The notes: a model not told the origin generated them from the sequence alone. 64,000 nucleotides of DNA from Anaeramoeba flamelloides (GCA_027625915.1 JANTQA010000015.1:1488001-1552000), one strand, 5' to 3'; positions 1 to 13,341 are shown, counted from the stretch's first letter. Translations and numbers: made by a program.

Positions 1-3000
1 ATTTTATTTTCATTTCAAAAAGTAAAGAAATAATTGCTAAATCTCTCATGGATGGAAAGTTTAACAGAAAAGAAATTGAAAAGAAAAAAAAAAAAAAAAA
101 ATCGTAAAACTCACCGAATATTTAATTGTAATTGACTCTTCGAAATAAATTAAAAAAATAATAATAATGTATACCTGCTTTGTTAAAATGTAAATTTAAA
201 AGTGTAAATAAAAATAAAATTCTGAAATTTGTAGTACTAACTAAAAACCAAATAGTATTAATAAAAACTATAGTGTGTGGTGTTTAAATAATTTAGTTTG
301 TATATTTGTTAACTGTTATTAAATAAGTGTATTGTTGTTTCTTTTTTATAATAATAAAATTATTGGATTTGTTTAATAAAATAAATGTGTTTTAAAAATT
401 AGATAATAGTAAAATATTATAAATTGTGGAGTAGCGAAAATTCTAAATGTGTTTTGTTGTTTGACATGTTTAATAAAAAATTTTAAATAATGTTAATGTA
501 AAAAGTTATTTGAAAGTGTTTTGATTGTTTAAAAAAGATAAATTGTTTTTGTTGGGTTGTTCGGTATTTTGAAATATTGTTAATTTTTGTTATAAAGATT
601 GAATAATAAAAGTTATGAATTTAATAGATTGTAATAATAACGGATATTGTGTCTAATTTTGAAGTGGAAAAATAAAAATAAATAAGGGTAATTGATTGGA
701 ATAATTTGAATAATAAAAGTTAATGTAAAAGATAAATTGATCTTAAAAAAAAATTGTTGTCAAATTGAGATAATATTAGATACGAATAAAAATTATGATA
801 AGTTAATAATAAAAAAAAAAAAAAAGAGTTGCAAAAATTAAAATGAAAAATACATAGCTTGGGTGAATAAAATGGAAATTACAGAAAAATTAAAAAAAAA
901 AATAATAAATTCAAGATCCAAGGTTGGTTTGCTGATTATTGCAACATATAGTTATTTATTTTAGAATAATTCAAATAATAGTATACACATGTTAAACTCA
1001 AAGATTCAATTCGCCATAGTAAGTATTGTAATTTTCTGATTTTACGATCAATTATTTAAATTGCGTTTTTGAAAGAGAATATATCTAAAAAAATGTATTT
1101 TAAAAGTCAAAATAAAAAAAATAAAATTTTGTTGTCTTACATAAATGGCTAAAGCATTATGACGTCTGATCTTGATCGATGAATGTTTGTTGTGTTTATT
1201 ATTATGAGTATTATGAAAAATAACTGGACAATTCAATCTAAAAAATTCGAAAATAAGATAGGTGTTTTGGTTATGTATGCTAGTAAATCAAAATAAAAAA
1301 AAAAAAAATCCTTGGGAACAAAGTTTTGAATTTTAAATGTACAGATTCTTCATATAGTATTACATTACCGTAATTAACAAAAGGTATATTTCTGTTCAAG
1401 TTTTATTTTTTTACATAATTTTCTGATCAATTCCATTTAATTTAAATTTTCACATAGCAGAATTGCTGTAAATTAAAGTTCTTTAAATAGGAGATTTATT
1501 TACTATTGAATATACAATGCATTGGTTGTGCTATTTTTTTTTGAGGAATTAATAAATTTTTAAAAAAAATTACTAATAATACAAATAGAAAAAATTCATC
1601 CAGATTTTTTATTCAACCACGGTTTCCACAGTATGAGTAACTTTCTAAATGCTATTAATCTAATTTGTCAGTTGCATTTTGTTTGGAAAAAAGAAAAAAA
1701 AAAAAAAGTAGAGAAAATGATAATAAAGTCTCTGATCAGAGAATAAAATTAATTGATCTTAACAGTTAGTGTTTTTGAGTTATTTAAAATTTGTATAAAA
1801 TTAGGTTAATAAAAAGATAAAATAATTGTCAAGTTAAATTCAAATAAAATATTATTATGTGGTGAATTATCGTGGATGAAAATTTTTTGAGAAAGATATC
1901 ATAAAAGTAGTTCTTTGCTAGAAAAAAATAGTGTGAAATATTGTATAAATTAAAAAGATTGTAATAGATCCAAACGAGTAACAAAGCCATAGTCAGATAT
2001 TGGCAGATAATTAATATAATTAAAAAATTCATTTTTTTTTTCGTCTTTCTTCTTTCTTCTTTTTTCTTACATTTGTCAAAATGAAACAAAAATTGATTGA
2101 ATCAGCTAATATTTTTAGAGATCTTGAGTGCTGTTAAAAAATTGAATGATGAAAAATATTCTTCTTTGATTTTTTTTTTTTGATCTTAACTTCGAATATA
2201 AGATAAAATATTTGTTAGTAGTGCTCAAAAATTCAAGTTTTTCATGCTAATTTTTAAAAATACATTTTAAATTAATTCAAATCATCTCCTGATGAACAAA
2301 ATTTGGAAATTTTTACTGAATGTGTTTAAATAAAAGTTTAATTTTGAAATTATTGTTTAATTGCTTATTTGTTCTTGAACTAGCATAGTTTTTACATAAT
2401 TAAGCCTTTTTTGATTTTTCAAAGTGTAATTCGTTGATTCAAAAATTAAAATAATCAAAGTGAAAGTTAAATATTTGTTTGATCTTTTCCAAAATGTGAA
2501 ATTCAAAAAGTCAAAAAGTAACAATGTAAGTTATTGTGTGATAATTTGAAAATTAGGAAATCTAAAGTAAAGTTGTTGTTCAAAAATTTTTTAAAGCGAT
2601 CTAGTTTTCTTTTTTTGTCAATAAAGATTCTTTATTTTTCTTTGGAAAATTGATTTGTTAAAGGTATGGATTTTCAATGTTTGTTTTGAGGTGTTGTTAC
2701 AGTTAAATTTAATTAGAAAGATTTTGTAATAGTTAATTAATGTTTCTAATAAGTTTTTCGTTATGCAAAAAGTGTGATAATTTTTTTATAATAATGTTAT
2801 TTTCGAAAAATTAAAAAAAAATGATGTCATTTGGGTTTTGTGAAAAATATTAAAAAATGTTGTATAGTTGTTTTCTTGTAGTTATGAACAGAAATGTTGA
2901 TTTAAAATATGAAATGTAAAACTAAATTAAAATCTTGGGAAAATGATTTTTGATCTTGTTGATAAATTTTTTTTAATAAAATGCTGGAAAAATAATTGCA

Positions 3001-3394
3001 TGTTTTTGGTTATGAATTGAAAATTATTGAGAAAGTTTTTTTTTTTTTCATTTTGATGAATTAGTAAAGTTATTTTGTGCATTATTGTACAAAAAAGTAA
3101 AATATTTTTTTCTAATTAAATGGTTTTTGTTTTGTTATTTTTTATCTGCTTTTAATTTTTCATTTTAAATATAAGCAAAATGTTTATTTCTTGTTTTTTT
3201 TTTTTTTTTGTCCTTTTAAGTAATTGAAATGTTGTATTTTGGTAATAAATGTTTTTTTAAAAGTGCTCAAAAATAAAAAGTTGTGATGTAATTGTTTTGC
3301 AACAAAAAGTGTAAAAAGTTTTCTAATAATCAGTCGAAAATAAATTAAAAATGAATGATCTGATCCTTTTTTTTTTTAATGATCTACAAAAAGT

Positions 3395-3610
3395 ATATTT
3401 ATTCTAATAAAGTGGATTTGTGTTTCAAAATTATTATTATTATTATTATTATTAAAAATTGGTTCAAAATTTATTATTATTCTAATAAAAGTAATCCAGT
3501 TCAAAATTATATGTGCTCTAATAAAAAGCAATTGGTTTTAAAAAGTGATTTGTTCTAATATAGGTAAATTGTTATTCAAAATTATTATTATTATTATTAT
3601 TATTATTTTG
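3395..3610. repeat. Degenerate repeat block with two ATT microsatellites
   Basis: The motif TTCTAATAAAAGT (variants TCTAATAAAGTGG, CTCTAATAAAAAGC, TTCTAATATAGG) occurs four times, each followed by a CAAAATTAT-type stretch. Two (ATT)n tracts lie at about 3430-3454 and 3578-3607. It looks like a decayed array with units of roughly 35-80 bp. No coding signal is visible. Confidence 0.6.
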
Positions 3611-5084
3611 TTATCTTTTATAAAAGTATTGATATGAAATAGTTTTTTAATTGTGAATTGTTCAAAAAATATAAAGTCAAGATTTTTTCTTTTTGGAAAT
3701 TGAAAACAGTTTCTTTTTGTCTTTACTGTAGTTTTCTGATAATAAATTGATTTGTTCAAAAATAAATAAAATGAAAATTAATAAGTTTTTTTAAAAGTTT
3801 GTTTTTCAACTTGTTTGAATTCTGAACGGTAAAATTTAAAGATTTTTTTCGAATTATATTATGTTTTGTTTATATTTAATTATTAGTTATTTATGTTTGA
3901 AAAAAAACATCAAATATTCAAATTAATTAAAAAAAAAATGTAATTCAAAGTTTTTTCTTTTTATAGATAGAGTTTTTCAATAATAAATGTGCATTAGCTT
4001 TTTGTTTTAATTTTTTAATTGGGTTTGGTATATTATGCCATACAAATAAGATTATTATTCTTTTGTTCTAATATTTTGTTTATTTGCTTAATTCTTTCGG
4101 TAAATAGAATTTTAGTATATTGTCTTGTATGTTTAAAATATTACAAAGTAAAAATATGTTTTGAACATTTTTTTTTGACAGTCATCCAAATTAGTAAATG
4201 TTAAAGATTGATAAATAGCAATTTTGAAAATGAGTCTTTATTCGATTTTTTCAATTGTGATTTTATGATCTAATAATTGTTTTTGACTCTGGAAATGTGA
4301 GTGGTTTTTTTTTTTTTCCCAAGATAAAACAGTATTATTTTGATTGACGATTGTGAAAATTGAGATAATGTATTGTAATTAATATTATTTGTTTCAAAGT
4401 TGTCTTAAAAATCATTAAAATGGAAATTTGAAAATTAATTAAACTAGTAAAGGTTAAGTGTCTTGATTTTGTGTATTCGTTATAAATTAATTTTTAAGTG
4501 TGTTCATTAAATTTCTGAAAATTTTTGTAAAAAGTGAATTTTTTTGATAATGTTTCTAAAAAGTGGAGTGTATTGAGAGAACATAAAAAATCTTTTTATT
4601 TTTCTTTGTCATTATTGATTTGGGAAATATGCGATGTTTTGTATTATTTGATCTTTTAATTAATTGAAGAGGAATAAAACTAAAAATTATTTTTTTTTCA
4701 TAAAAGATTGATTATTTTGGTTTGTCAAAAATTGTATAATTAAAACTGTGATGATAATTTCTTTTAAAAAAAAGTTTTGGAAATTTTGTGTTTAAATTAT
4801 GTTTATTTGAATTTATTCTCTGAATCAAAAATATCATTGAGTTTCATCTTTTAGAATAAATTGATGTGTTGAGATTTGTTAAGACTGTTTTTTTTGTTTT
4901 TGTTTTGTTTAGAAAAAATATGCTTAAAGTTTTCGGATCAAAATAATAAAAGGTATGTAATTTTTAAAAATGTGAATTTTGAAATAGATTGGATTTTTTC
5001 GTTAAATTTGAACAAAGGTTAAAAGAGGATTACCAATGGTTTTGAGAGTACTTTTGTTAGATAAAATCAAAAAATAGAGTTAAC

Positions 5085-5230
5085 AATGGGTTTTTTTTTT
5101 GATATTTCGTTTTTCTGTTCTGTTATTGTGTTTTTTGAAAAATAATTGTTTTTTTTTTTTTTGATATTTCATTTTTCTGTTCTGTTATTGGGTTTGTTGA
5201 AAAATATTTGTTTTTTTTTTTTTCAATATT
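5085..5230. repeat. Two-copy tandem repeat, unit about 68 bp
   Basis: A poly-T tract followed by GATATTTCGTTTTTCTG, TTCTGTTATTG and TTGAAAAATA is repeated once almost unchanged, and a third poly-T begins a further partial unit. Differences are single substitutions, so the duplication is fairly recent. Confidence 0.7.
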
Positions 5231-6374
5231 CAAAATATTTTTAAAAAAAAGTTTGTTTGCTGCTTTTTGAAGCTTATCAAATAGAATTAAAAAGATATCG
5301 AAAAAGCAAATGATCTGAACATAATCCTAACACTTCTAAACATATTTAATGTTTTCAAAATAATTATTTTTATTACGAATAAAGTTTTTGATCTAATACA
5401 CGGATAAGCAAGATGCTTGTTACAAATGGTTTTGTTTTGTTCAATCAAATATCTTAATTAAAAATGGATTTGTTTTTGTTGTCATTCGAAATTTTAAAAG
5501 TATTTGTTTTTTTTAATATATTAATAAGTATAAAAATTGCTTTTGGTTCATTAATTATCAAAAATTCCATTCAAAGAGAGTTGTAAAAATGTTATGAGGG
5601 TGTTAAGGTATTTTTTTAGATCTTAATATGTTAATTTTCATTTTAATAAACAAAAGGTTTATTCTTTAGTTATGTGTATTACTTTGTATATTACTGTAAA
5701 GGGCCAAAATAACTTTTTTTTTTATTTTTTTTTTTCAAAATATATGATTTTTTTAATAAGATTTAGTTTTTTCTAGGTTTTGAAAATTAAAAATCTTTGA
5801 AATTCTTTTGATTTCTGAAAGTTTTATTTGAAAAGTTTGGCTTGTTCATTTTATATTATTAAATTATAAATAGAGGTATTAATTGAAGCTAAATTTGATT
5901 ATAAATTATTGATAATATGATTTAATATTGATATTGTGTAATAATTTCGTTTTGCTTGTTTTGTTATTGGTTTACATATCTTCTTTTTTTTGGTTTAATG
6001 ATTTATTTTTTTGATTTACTTGTTTTTTTTTTTTCTGATTTATTTTTTTTATTTCTGATTTATTTGATTTTTTTTTTTAGGTTTACTTGTTACATTAAAT
6101 TAAAGTGTTTTCTTGAAAATCAAAAAGCATTTAAAAAATTAAGATCTTGGCCGATCGAAGTGTAAAAAATTAAATAAAGTAATTATTTTTCTAAAAGGAT
6201 TTAATTCAAAAAGTCGTTATTGATATGAAAAAAAAAAAAAAAAAATAGTGGTATTTTACAATTATCGTTGTGTTATTAATTGGTTTTTTTAATAATAGTA
6301 TTGTTTGGTTTTCTTTGAATAATCGTTATTTAAAATTGGTGTTGTTTGTTCGAATAAATTTTGGATAAAATTAT

Positions 6375-6455
6375 CAAAATCGCAAATAATTAAAAGTTTT
6401 TAAAATCGTTAATGATTTGAAGTTTTTAAAATCGCTAATAGTTTGAGTTTTTAAA
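6375..6455. repeat. Three-copy short tandem repeat, unit about 29 bp
   Basis: The unit GTTTTTAAAATCG plus AATAATTTGA is seen three times in succession (starts near 6377, 6401 and 6430) with small differences. It is non-coding. Confidence 0.6.
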
Positions 6456-7744
6456 ATGTTTCAAGATAAAGTCAAAAATTAAAATTTTGAAAATTCTGAA
6501 TAGTACAGATGTTGTGTTTAAGGTTTGATTTTTTTGGATTTTGTACTGGTTTTATTTGAAAGGTTTGATTTTTTTTATATTTTGTTTTTAAGGTTTTTTG
6601 AATTTTTTTTGAATTGTCAAACGATAAGTGTATTTTTATATTGAATAAAGCGCTTTTTTTCTTTTATTTGTTTCTTTTAGATTGGTATAGTTTTTGAAAC
6701 TAATTTTAATTTTGAGATCATAAAGTAATTTATAATTGCTTTCAATGTATATTGCAGATTTTAAACTTGTTGTTTTTTAAAAACAAATATTATGTTGTGG
6801 GTAACAAAAATTAAATAAAAATAGTCTTCTTTAGAAAAGAAATTGAAATAAAAAAACATCAAAGTCAAGGTACAGAGTCGAGAGTACAAAGATCAGACCA
6901 AATTATTTTGATTGTTATTTGAAAAAAATGTTGGTGTTCAGTTGATTTGAATAAAAGTATTTAAAGTATAAATTCTTTCAGAGTTTTCGTTTATATTGTT
7001 TCTATTTATTTTTCTTTAAATTCCTGATATGTAGTGTTTTTCAAATCTGAAAAGTTTAATATCTTTGATTGTTAAAATTATTGTTTTTTTTTTTTGTCGA
7101 AAGGTTTGAAAGCCAAAAGGAAATCGAGTCAAAAATGGAAACTACTTTAATAATAATGTGGTCATTTTAAAAAGGTGTGTATTTGGATTTGTGTTTATGT
7201 TTGTCGTTGTTTTTGTATTTGAATTGTTCATTTTATTAAAATTTGAGTGGGATCATTTTTGTGTTTATTTTTTGATTAAAAATCATGAAATTGATAATTG
7301 TTCTATAATCGTGAATGGTCAAATAAAACGTTTTGAAAAAAAAATGCTTTGAAATGATGAAATTTTGAGTAAAGTTATTATTTGTTTTGTTTTTTTTAAT
7401 CTAAGGGTATCAATTTTAAAATATTTACAAAAATAATCAAAAGATTAACAACCAAATTTCAACTTGTGCTATTAAACTTTTTCGAATCATTCTCAAAAGA
7501 ATTTTTTAAATTTTTTTTCATATCTTATACAGATATTTTCTTATTTCTTGTTATTTTAATATTTTTAATTATTAATTTGAATCGTGGATTAGTAAAATTT
7601 TGTTTTATAAAGATACTTTTAAAGTTAATTCAATTCAGCCAAGTATTTCAAATTTGGAGATTTCTAAAATTAGAAAGGATAAATCTTGAGTTTCTTATTT
7701 TGTTTTTTTTAGATTGTCTTTTTTCTCTATTTTTTCTTTTTCTT

Positions 7745-7970
7745 TTTTTTTTTTAAACTTTCATTTCTCTATTTTGTATTTTTGATTTTATTTTTTATCT
7801 TCTTGTCAGTTTTTTTTTTTTTTTTTTTTTAAACATTCTTTTCTCTATTTTGTATTTTTGATTTTATTTTTTATTTTTTCTCCGTTTTTTCTTTTTCGTT
7901 GTTTTTTTTAAACTTTCTTTTCTCTATTTTGTATTTTTGATTTTATTTTTTATTCTCTTTTGTCTTTATT
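7745..7970. repeat. Three-copy tandem repeat, unit about 77 bp
   Basis: The block TTTAAAC..TTC..TTTCTCTATTTTG, then TATTTTTGATTTTATTTTTT, occurs three times. The shared TCTCTATTTTG starts near 7766, 7842 and 7921. Poly-T of variable length separates the units. It is pyrimidine-rich on the + strand and not coding. Confidence 0.75.
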
Positions 7971-9335
7971 CCTTCTTTTCAATTTTTCTTGGAATGATAG
8001 TGTCATTTTTATGTGTTTTGTACTTTATTTTTTTTGTTTATTGAAATATCTTAAACAATTGATCGTGAATTAAGTCGGTTAGGCAAAATATAAAATCCAA
8101 AATTTGTAAAAGTCACATGTATCATTTTATATTGTATCGTGAAAATCATTTTTCTGAAGAAAAAAAAAAAAAAAACTGTTGAATTCTCCAGATTGTTTAC
8201 TGTCAGAGATTGAAAAAAGTATCTAATTTGTGAAATAAAATGCAAAAATAAGTGAATTCGCTTGGTTCAATCAAAAATAAATGTAGTGGAATTGAAAAGT
8301 TGAAACATTTTTCAAAATTGAAGGGTCATTGTGATAAAGTGACAGATCTTTTAATAATTGGTTTTGATAGTCAAAAATATATCCTTAAATTTTTGTTCGA
8401 AAGATGTTCTTTTTTAAAGCAAGTCGTTTTATAAACGCGAAAAAAAAAAAAAAAAAAAAATTTGGTTGTCATTTGTATTATTACTGTCATTATTCTTATT
8501 AGGTAGGTCATTCTTTCTTCTTGGATTTTATTTTTTTTTTTGATCTTTGATGTTTGTGAAAGATGAAAATTCTTGGTTCGAAAAATTGACTTGGTTTTTT
8601 TTTTTTTGCTTTTGAGTGTTTTTGACGTTCTCTAATAATCTTTTCAAATTTATGCATTTTGTGAATCAGTTAGTCAATAAGTATTCTTATCCAAATATGT
8701 GTTGTCAAAACAATGATTATAAAGGAAATTTTTAACCAAATAATATGACTTGTATGTAAAATAAAAATCGCTTGTAAAAAATAAAAATTAACATAAAATG
8801 TGCAAAAAAAATTAAATTTGGAGTGTAAGCTGAATTGAAACAAATAAAAATAAACAATTTTTGTGTCGATCAAAAAATAAATTGCATTTGAATTATTTTT
8901 TTTTTACAGTTATGTTGTTTATTAATATTGTTGGAATTGATTTTATTTATTTTCATTTTGATAATATTTGTTGATTTTTTTTTATAATTATCTTATTCTT
9001 GAGTATTTGTTTTCGAAATAGTTATAGTTTTCGAAAGAGTATTTGTTTTTCAAAAAACAAAAATATTTTTTTGGTGGTGAATTGGTAGGTTCTAAAAATA
9101 AAGTTTCATGGTATCAAAAAATAAAAAAATAAATAAAAATATAAAGAATTTCGTTTATGCGACTTTTGTGTTTAAAAAAAATTAATTTCAAAAATAATGA
9201 GTTTGAATTTTCAAAAGGAAAACTAATAAAACTCTCTATTCTTCGATCAATAATTTGTTTTTCTTCTTTAAAAATTTCAAATAATAAAATTTCTTTGATT
9301 TTTTATAGTTGACTTTTTTGGGTCATGATTTGGTT

Positions 9336-9785
9336 ATTTTTTGAGGGGTATTTTCTTTTTTTTTGTTAAAAAAAATAAAATGTGCTTCGATAATAAATAA
9401 ATTGAAATACAAACAGGCAACATGAAAAATATCAAAACGATCAAATTAAAGGTAGCAGAGTCATTGATTAAAAAAAAACCTCAAACATAATAGTGTGTTT
9501 TGCTCAATTTAAAGAATAGTTGAAGCGAACGAATTGCTAAATTCCGATATCGATCGTTGTGTGTTTTTGCATAGGATCATGTCCTAATCAAAATATATTC
9601 GAATTCATACCAAGAGTTAAATTTTATAGAGTCTTCTTCTAAGCCCGAGTACATGTCTGTGGTTACGTTAAATAAATTTCGATGATTTTGTGTGGGCTTT
9701 AAATGTCTTTGAAAGAGAAAATTTTTGAATTTAAATTTCTTATAAAGGTATCAGTTTCTTGTGAGAAACGTAGGTCTGTCTTAAA
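9336..9785 (-). pseudogene. Unrecognised coding-like remnant with in-frame TGA codons
   Basis: Reading the - strand from about 9783 down to 9336 gives some 148 codons with no TAA or TAG, unusual in DNA this AT-rich. The frame holds three TGA codons. Its composition is protein-like, with local strings such as NLFNVTTDMYSGLEED, SYAKTHNDRYRNLAIRSL and a hydrophobic run near the 3' end (LIVLIFFMLPVCISIYLL) that could span a membrane. G+C is also higher than in the flanks. I do not recognise the family. It may be a decayed gene or element, or an exon if TGA is sense here. No flanking exons were found. Confidence is in its being once coding, not in any function. Confidence 0.4.
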
Positions 9786-11120
9786 AGTGTCGATTGAGCG
9801 TATACAATCAGTTAATTTTTTTTTTTTATTTTTTTCTTGCCGTTACTTGGTTTTTGTTTGATGTGTTTACTATTACTCTTCATAAAATAAGCCTTATGGG
9901 TACCAGTATCTGATTTTCTCGAAAGTTCTTGCATTCAAAATTGTTCAAAAGCGATGTTGTGAAAATGGTTGGAAATAAAAAAAAAAAAAATTTTTTTTTT
10001 TTAAAAATGATAAAGTTACGTAAATTCTTTCTTTTGAAGATGTTTATGATCATTCGACATACCACATCCTTCTAAAATTGTCATAGTCCACCAATTATGT
10101 AAATCCGTCAAAAGTAACGTCTTGGAATTTTAGTCATGTCAGCAACATTTAGAAAGAGAATTTTAATTTGAGAAGTAAATTTTTTTTTAAAAAAAAAAAA
10201 AAAAATAAAGAGTTTAAAAAAAGAAAGAAAGAAAAAAAAATGATTGGTTTTATTTTTTTTTTTCTTTAATGTTTTCCTTTTTGTTTGGAAATTAAATAGG
10301 AATTTAAGAAAAAAATCCAAACCAAGAACCGTTTTGAGTTACAATTTTTTTTTATTTTTTGAGTTAATTTTTTTTATAAAAATCAAAGTGATCAGTTATT
10401 TGGAGAATTTATTGGAATTTTCTGGGTTGAATGGAATTTCTCACTCTTTTTTTTAAAAGTTGATGTGATCATTTTTTTTTAAATAAAAAATTCAACAAGT
10501 AACCAGAATTTTATCGGATGATTAAGAATTTTTCAATTGTTCGTCATAATTTTTTTTGTGTGACGAGCTCTAAGAAGTTGTTGAAAAATAATTTTCAGTA
10601 ATTATGGGTTTTAATCAAATTCTAAAAATGAAGGATCTGTTGTCTATCGTTTTTGGTCAAGTTTGGGATTTGGGATTTGATCTCAAATTATAAAAAAAGG
10701 TTACATCTTAAAAACCACGTAAAAAACTTGGTTACTTTTCAACAGTTTTCGAAATGTATATTTAAATATGGACACATTGAAACAAAATTGGTGAACGGAG
10801 AACAATGTTGAAGTTTGGTATTTTCAATACACAACTTTGAGAAAAACCTTTTTATCAAAAATTGAAGAAAAAGAGTCAGAAAAAATAAACCAATATTTTT
10901 TCGATTTTTGAAATTAAAACCAATAATTGTAGTATTATGAACAAGAGTTAAGAAAAAGTTTGAAAATATTGTTTTTGAGAACAACACTGGAAGACATATT
11001 ATTTTTTAATTCAATAAATAATAATTCAAACACAGTTTGTTCGTTTGATAGCCAATTTCTTTTCTTTTTAAAAAAAATTTTTTTTTATTGAAATCGACTG
11101 TTAGGAAATGATGACTACTA
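9786..11120. other. Non-coding AT-rich stretch
   Basis: Poly-A/T rich sequence without a credible reading frame. Short opposed A and T runs around 9980-10450 could pair as weak hairpins. I see no repeat family member and no RNA gene here. Confidence 0.5.
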
Positions 11121-11121
11121 T

Positions 11122-11570
11122 TGACAGAAAAATTTTGGACACAGAAAAATAGATGTACAGCATTTTTAATTGGAAACATTACTGAAAATGATTTTTTATT
11201 ACAATCGTTTGTGAAATAACTAAAGAAAATAACAATAATCTACTTATTAGTATAACGATTAATGTAATTCTACTTTTTCAAAACCTTATCAATTATAATC
11301 TAAAGCAAGTTTAAAAATTACCATTTTCAGAATTAATAGTAAACTTTACTAAAACTTGGATTTTTGTTAAAATAGCATGATCTACTTTAGTTATCAACCA
11401 TTCAAATGAGAGTCTTCCACACGAACCACAGATTAATGAACTTGTAACACATATAAACCTCGATTTATATAAAATTCACCAAGTTATCAATGGGATTTAT
11501 TTTTCAATTTTACTAATGTTTCTCAATTAAAAATATGTCAAACCATTTTTCTGTGTCCAACATTTTTCTC
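11122..11570. mobile_element. Inverted-repeat element, family Y
   Basis: The left end reads GAAAAATTTTGGACACAGAA. The right end, reverse-complemented, reads GAAAAATGTTGGACACAGAA, giving terminal inverted repeats of about 30 bp around roughly 450 bp of non-coding DNA. The GGACACA core resembles the ends of family V (22.2, 27.7 and 58.3 kb). That suggests a small non-autonomous DNA transposon of a Tc1/mariner-like kind, but no transposase is present. An internal stretch (TTGATAACTAAAGTAGATC, reversed) is shared with 15.35 kb. Confidence 0.55.
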
Positions 11571-11846
11571 TAAACAGTTATTTGAATTGTTTGGAGGGTG
11601 GCCTTAAATTAATTATTAAACTGATACAGGTTAAACTTTCAGATTATCTTGCTAAAATTAGTTTCTCACTTGTTGAATTTCAAAATTGAAACACAAAATA
11701 TTCACTTCAAGCTCATTAATAAATTTTTTTAAAAAAAAAAATAAACCTGGTTAATTTTAGACTTTTTGCTAACTTTACTTATAATAAACACTATTGGTTA
11801 ATTAAAGATCTTGGATCAAAAATCATTTAAAAAGATATTTTACAAT

Positions 11847-12801
11847 TTAAGAGATTAAACCACCCCAAATTTCTCTATAATCAAAGTATGTTGTAATTGG
11901 GTGTAAATAATACAATCAGTTTCAAATTTAAGATATAAACTTTCAATCAAATTTAAGGAACAAAAAAATCTTAAATTCAAGTACAAAATTTGGAATTTCC
12001 TTTTTCACAAATTATTTTACTATAAACTGCCCGTTGTGCCTTAATTTGTGATTTTTATTGGTTATTAAATTTCGTTGAAAGTTTGTGCCTTAAAAGTGGA
12101 ACTGACTGTATTAGTGGGCCATGGTTTAAACCGCACTAAATAATTTATTATAAACCTTAATACAGAATAGATTATTACATTTATTACGAATGATCACTAT
12201 TAAAAAAGTTTCATTCTGGAAATTATTTTTTTTAATTCCTTTTTAAAATCTAAAAATAGAAACCCAAAATACAGTATTCTTATATTTAATAATTTAGATT
12301 GAGAACTTCCAAAAGTAACTATTATAATAATTTTTGTATTTCAACGATTAAATTAATAATGATCAACAAAAAAGTGCAAAGACAGATTACTTTTGTTTGC
12401 TTTTGATGAATCTAATTGCAGCATCAATATATTTCCATAATTTCAGAAATAATTAGTAAAAAAATAAATTCTCTAATTATTTAATTTTTTAAAAACAACT
12501 AATTTTTTAGCAACTAATCTACATTTTTTGTGACAAATTTCAGAAATATATTTTATGACGCTGTAGTCTGAATATTGATAATTCAATCTTTAAATTTATG
12601 GCGAAATGCAGATTTTTTTCTGAATTTTTGAGTTTTTTACTAATACAAAGAATCATTTGTAATTGAAGAGATCAACTAATTATTACTCCTTGACTAATGA
12701 ACTTTTTAGAGAAAGTTGAACCGTATAACACAAATGTGATTAAACCCAATAATAACCCACTTTGATTGTAGGCTTCTCCTTGGTAGACGCTAATCCCTTA
12801 A
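11847..12801 (-). mobile_element. TTAA-bordered inverted-repeat element X1, interrupted by M1
   Basis: Both borders are TTAA followed by GGGATT-like termini (left variant GAGATT). The left arm contains TTTCTCTATAATCAAAGTATG; the right arm ends CGCTAATCCCTTAA. Internal sequence such as TTGATAATTCAATC plus AAATTTATGGCGAAATG matches copy X3 at 20.7 kb in reverse orientation. Length without the inserted element M1 is about 750 bp, the same as X3. No coding capacity was seen. It is a non-autonomous DNA element, and the TTAA borders suggest piggyBac-type mobilisation (inference). Confidence 0.65.
11911..12110. mobile_element. Short inverted-repeat element M1 inserted at a TA
   Basis: About 196 bp bounded by TA on each side. 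Left end CAATCAGTTTC, right end (reverse complement) CAGTCAGTTCCACTTTTAAG, with about 45 bp of matching arms that include CAAACTTTCAA and AAATTTAA. It splits element X1 just inside its terminus. X3 shows the uninterrupted sequence, so TA is the duplicated target, as for Tc1/mariner-type elements. A further end of this family lies at about 61786. Confidence 0.7.
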
Positions 12802-12828
12802 ATTGAAAAATTTATTTTTCATGCTCTA

Positions 12829-13341
12829 TTAAGGACTATTCGAATTTTATGCCAAGTGAGGGTTGAAATAAAATACTATTAACAGAAAAAAAGATTTAAA
12901 AGAAAATGAATTGAGGAAAAGTCAAAATATTGCAATTTTTGGATTTTTTAGATTTTACTTGTTAATCATTTTTTGACCTAAAAACTTATTGAATTTCCTG
13001 AACAAAATAAGGCAAAACTAAAAAGCCATTTTTTTTGATATTAGAAAAATGCCACTCCACTTTTTTTTCAAGCATATTTATACTCTATCGCTACACTCTA
13101 ATACACTTGAAAAGAAAGTGGAGTGACATTTTCCCCATGAAATTTTTTTCTTCGAAATTTGTGAGAATAATGAGGATTTAATGAAGGAAAATTGTTTTTT
13201 GCCCAACTCAAAATTTTGCAAAAAAAACTTAAATTTTTCAAGTTAGCAAGATCCATGAGATCATGTTTCTTTTAAGTCTATAAATATGTTACTAGGTGGA
13301 AAAATAGTATTCAATAACCATAAAATTCGAATAATCCTTAA
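12829..13341. mobile_element. TTAA-bordered inverted-repeat element W1
   Basis: Starts TTAAGGACTATTCGAATTTT and ends with the reverse complement TTAAGGATTATTCGAATTTT. In the middle it has a second palindrome pairing AATGCCACTCCACTTT with its complement. Copy W2 lies at 45.4 kb with the same plan and nearly the same length (513 and 510 bp). It is non-coding, a MITE-like element. The direct order X1 then W1 leaves only about 27 bp between them. Confidence 0.7.

Larger units (their letters stand above)
1..9335. other. Long AT-rich non-coding region, G-over-C skewed on the + strand
   Basis: No reading frame here has the composition of a protein. The + strand is made of T, A and G with very few C, and short motifs such as TTCTAATAAAAGT and AATAATAAAAGTT recur loosely. 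Homopolymers of 10-20 A or T are common. Tandem repeats inside it are listed separately. I see no convincing exon, tRNA or other RNA gene. The one-sided base composition could reflect transcription of one strand, replication bias, or an old repeat array; the sequence does not decide. Confidence 0.6.

Noticed and set aside
7466-7756. Open frame of 96 codons, Phe/Leu-rich
   Set aside because: Composition follows the T-rich DNA and the end lies in the poly-pyrimidine repeat; no motif or splice context.
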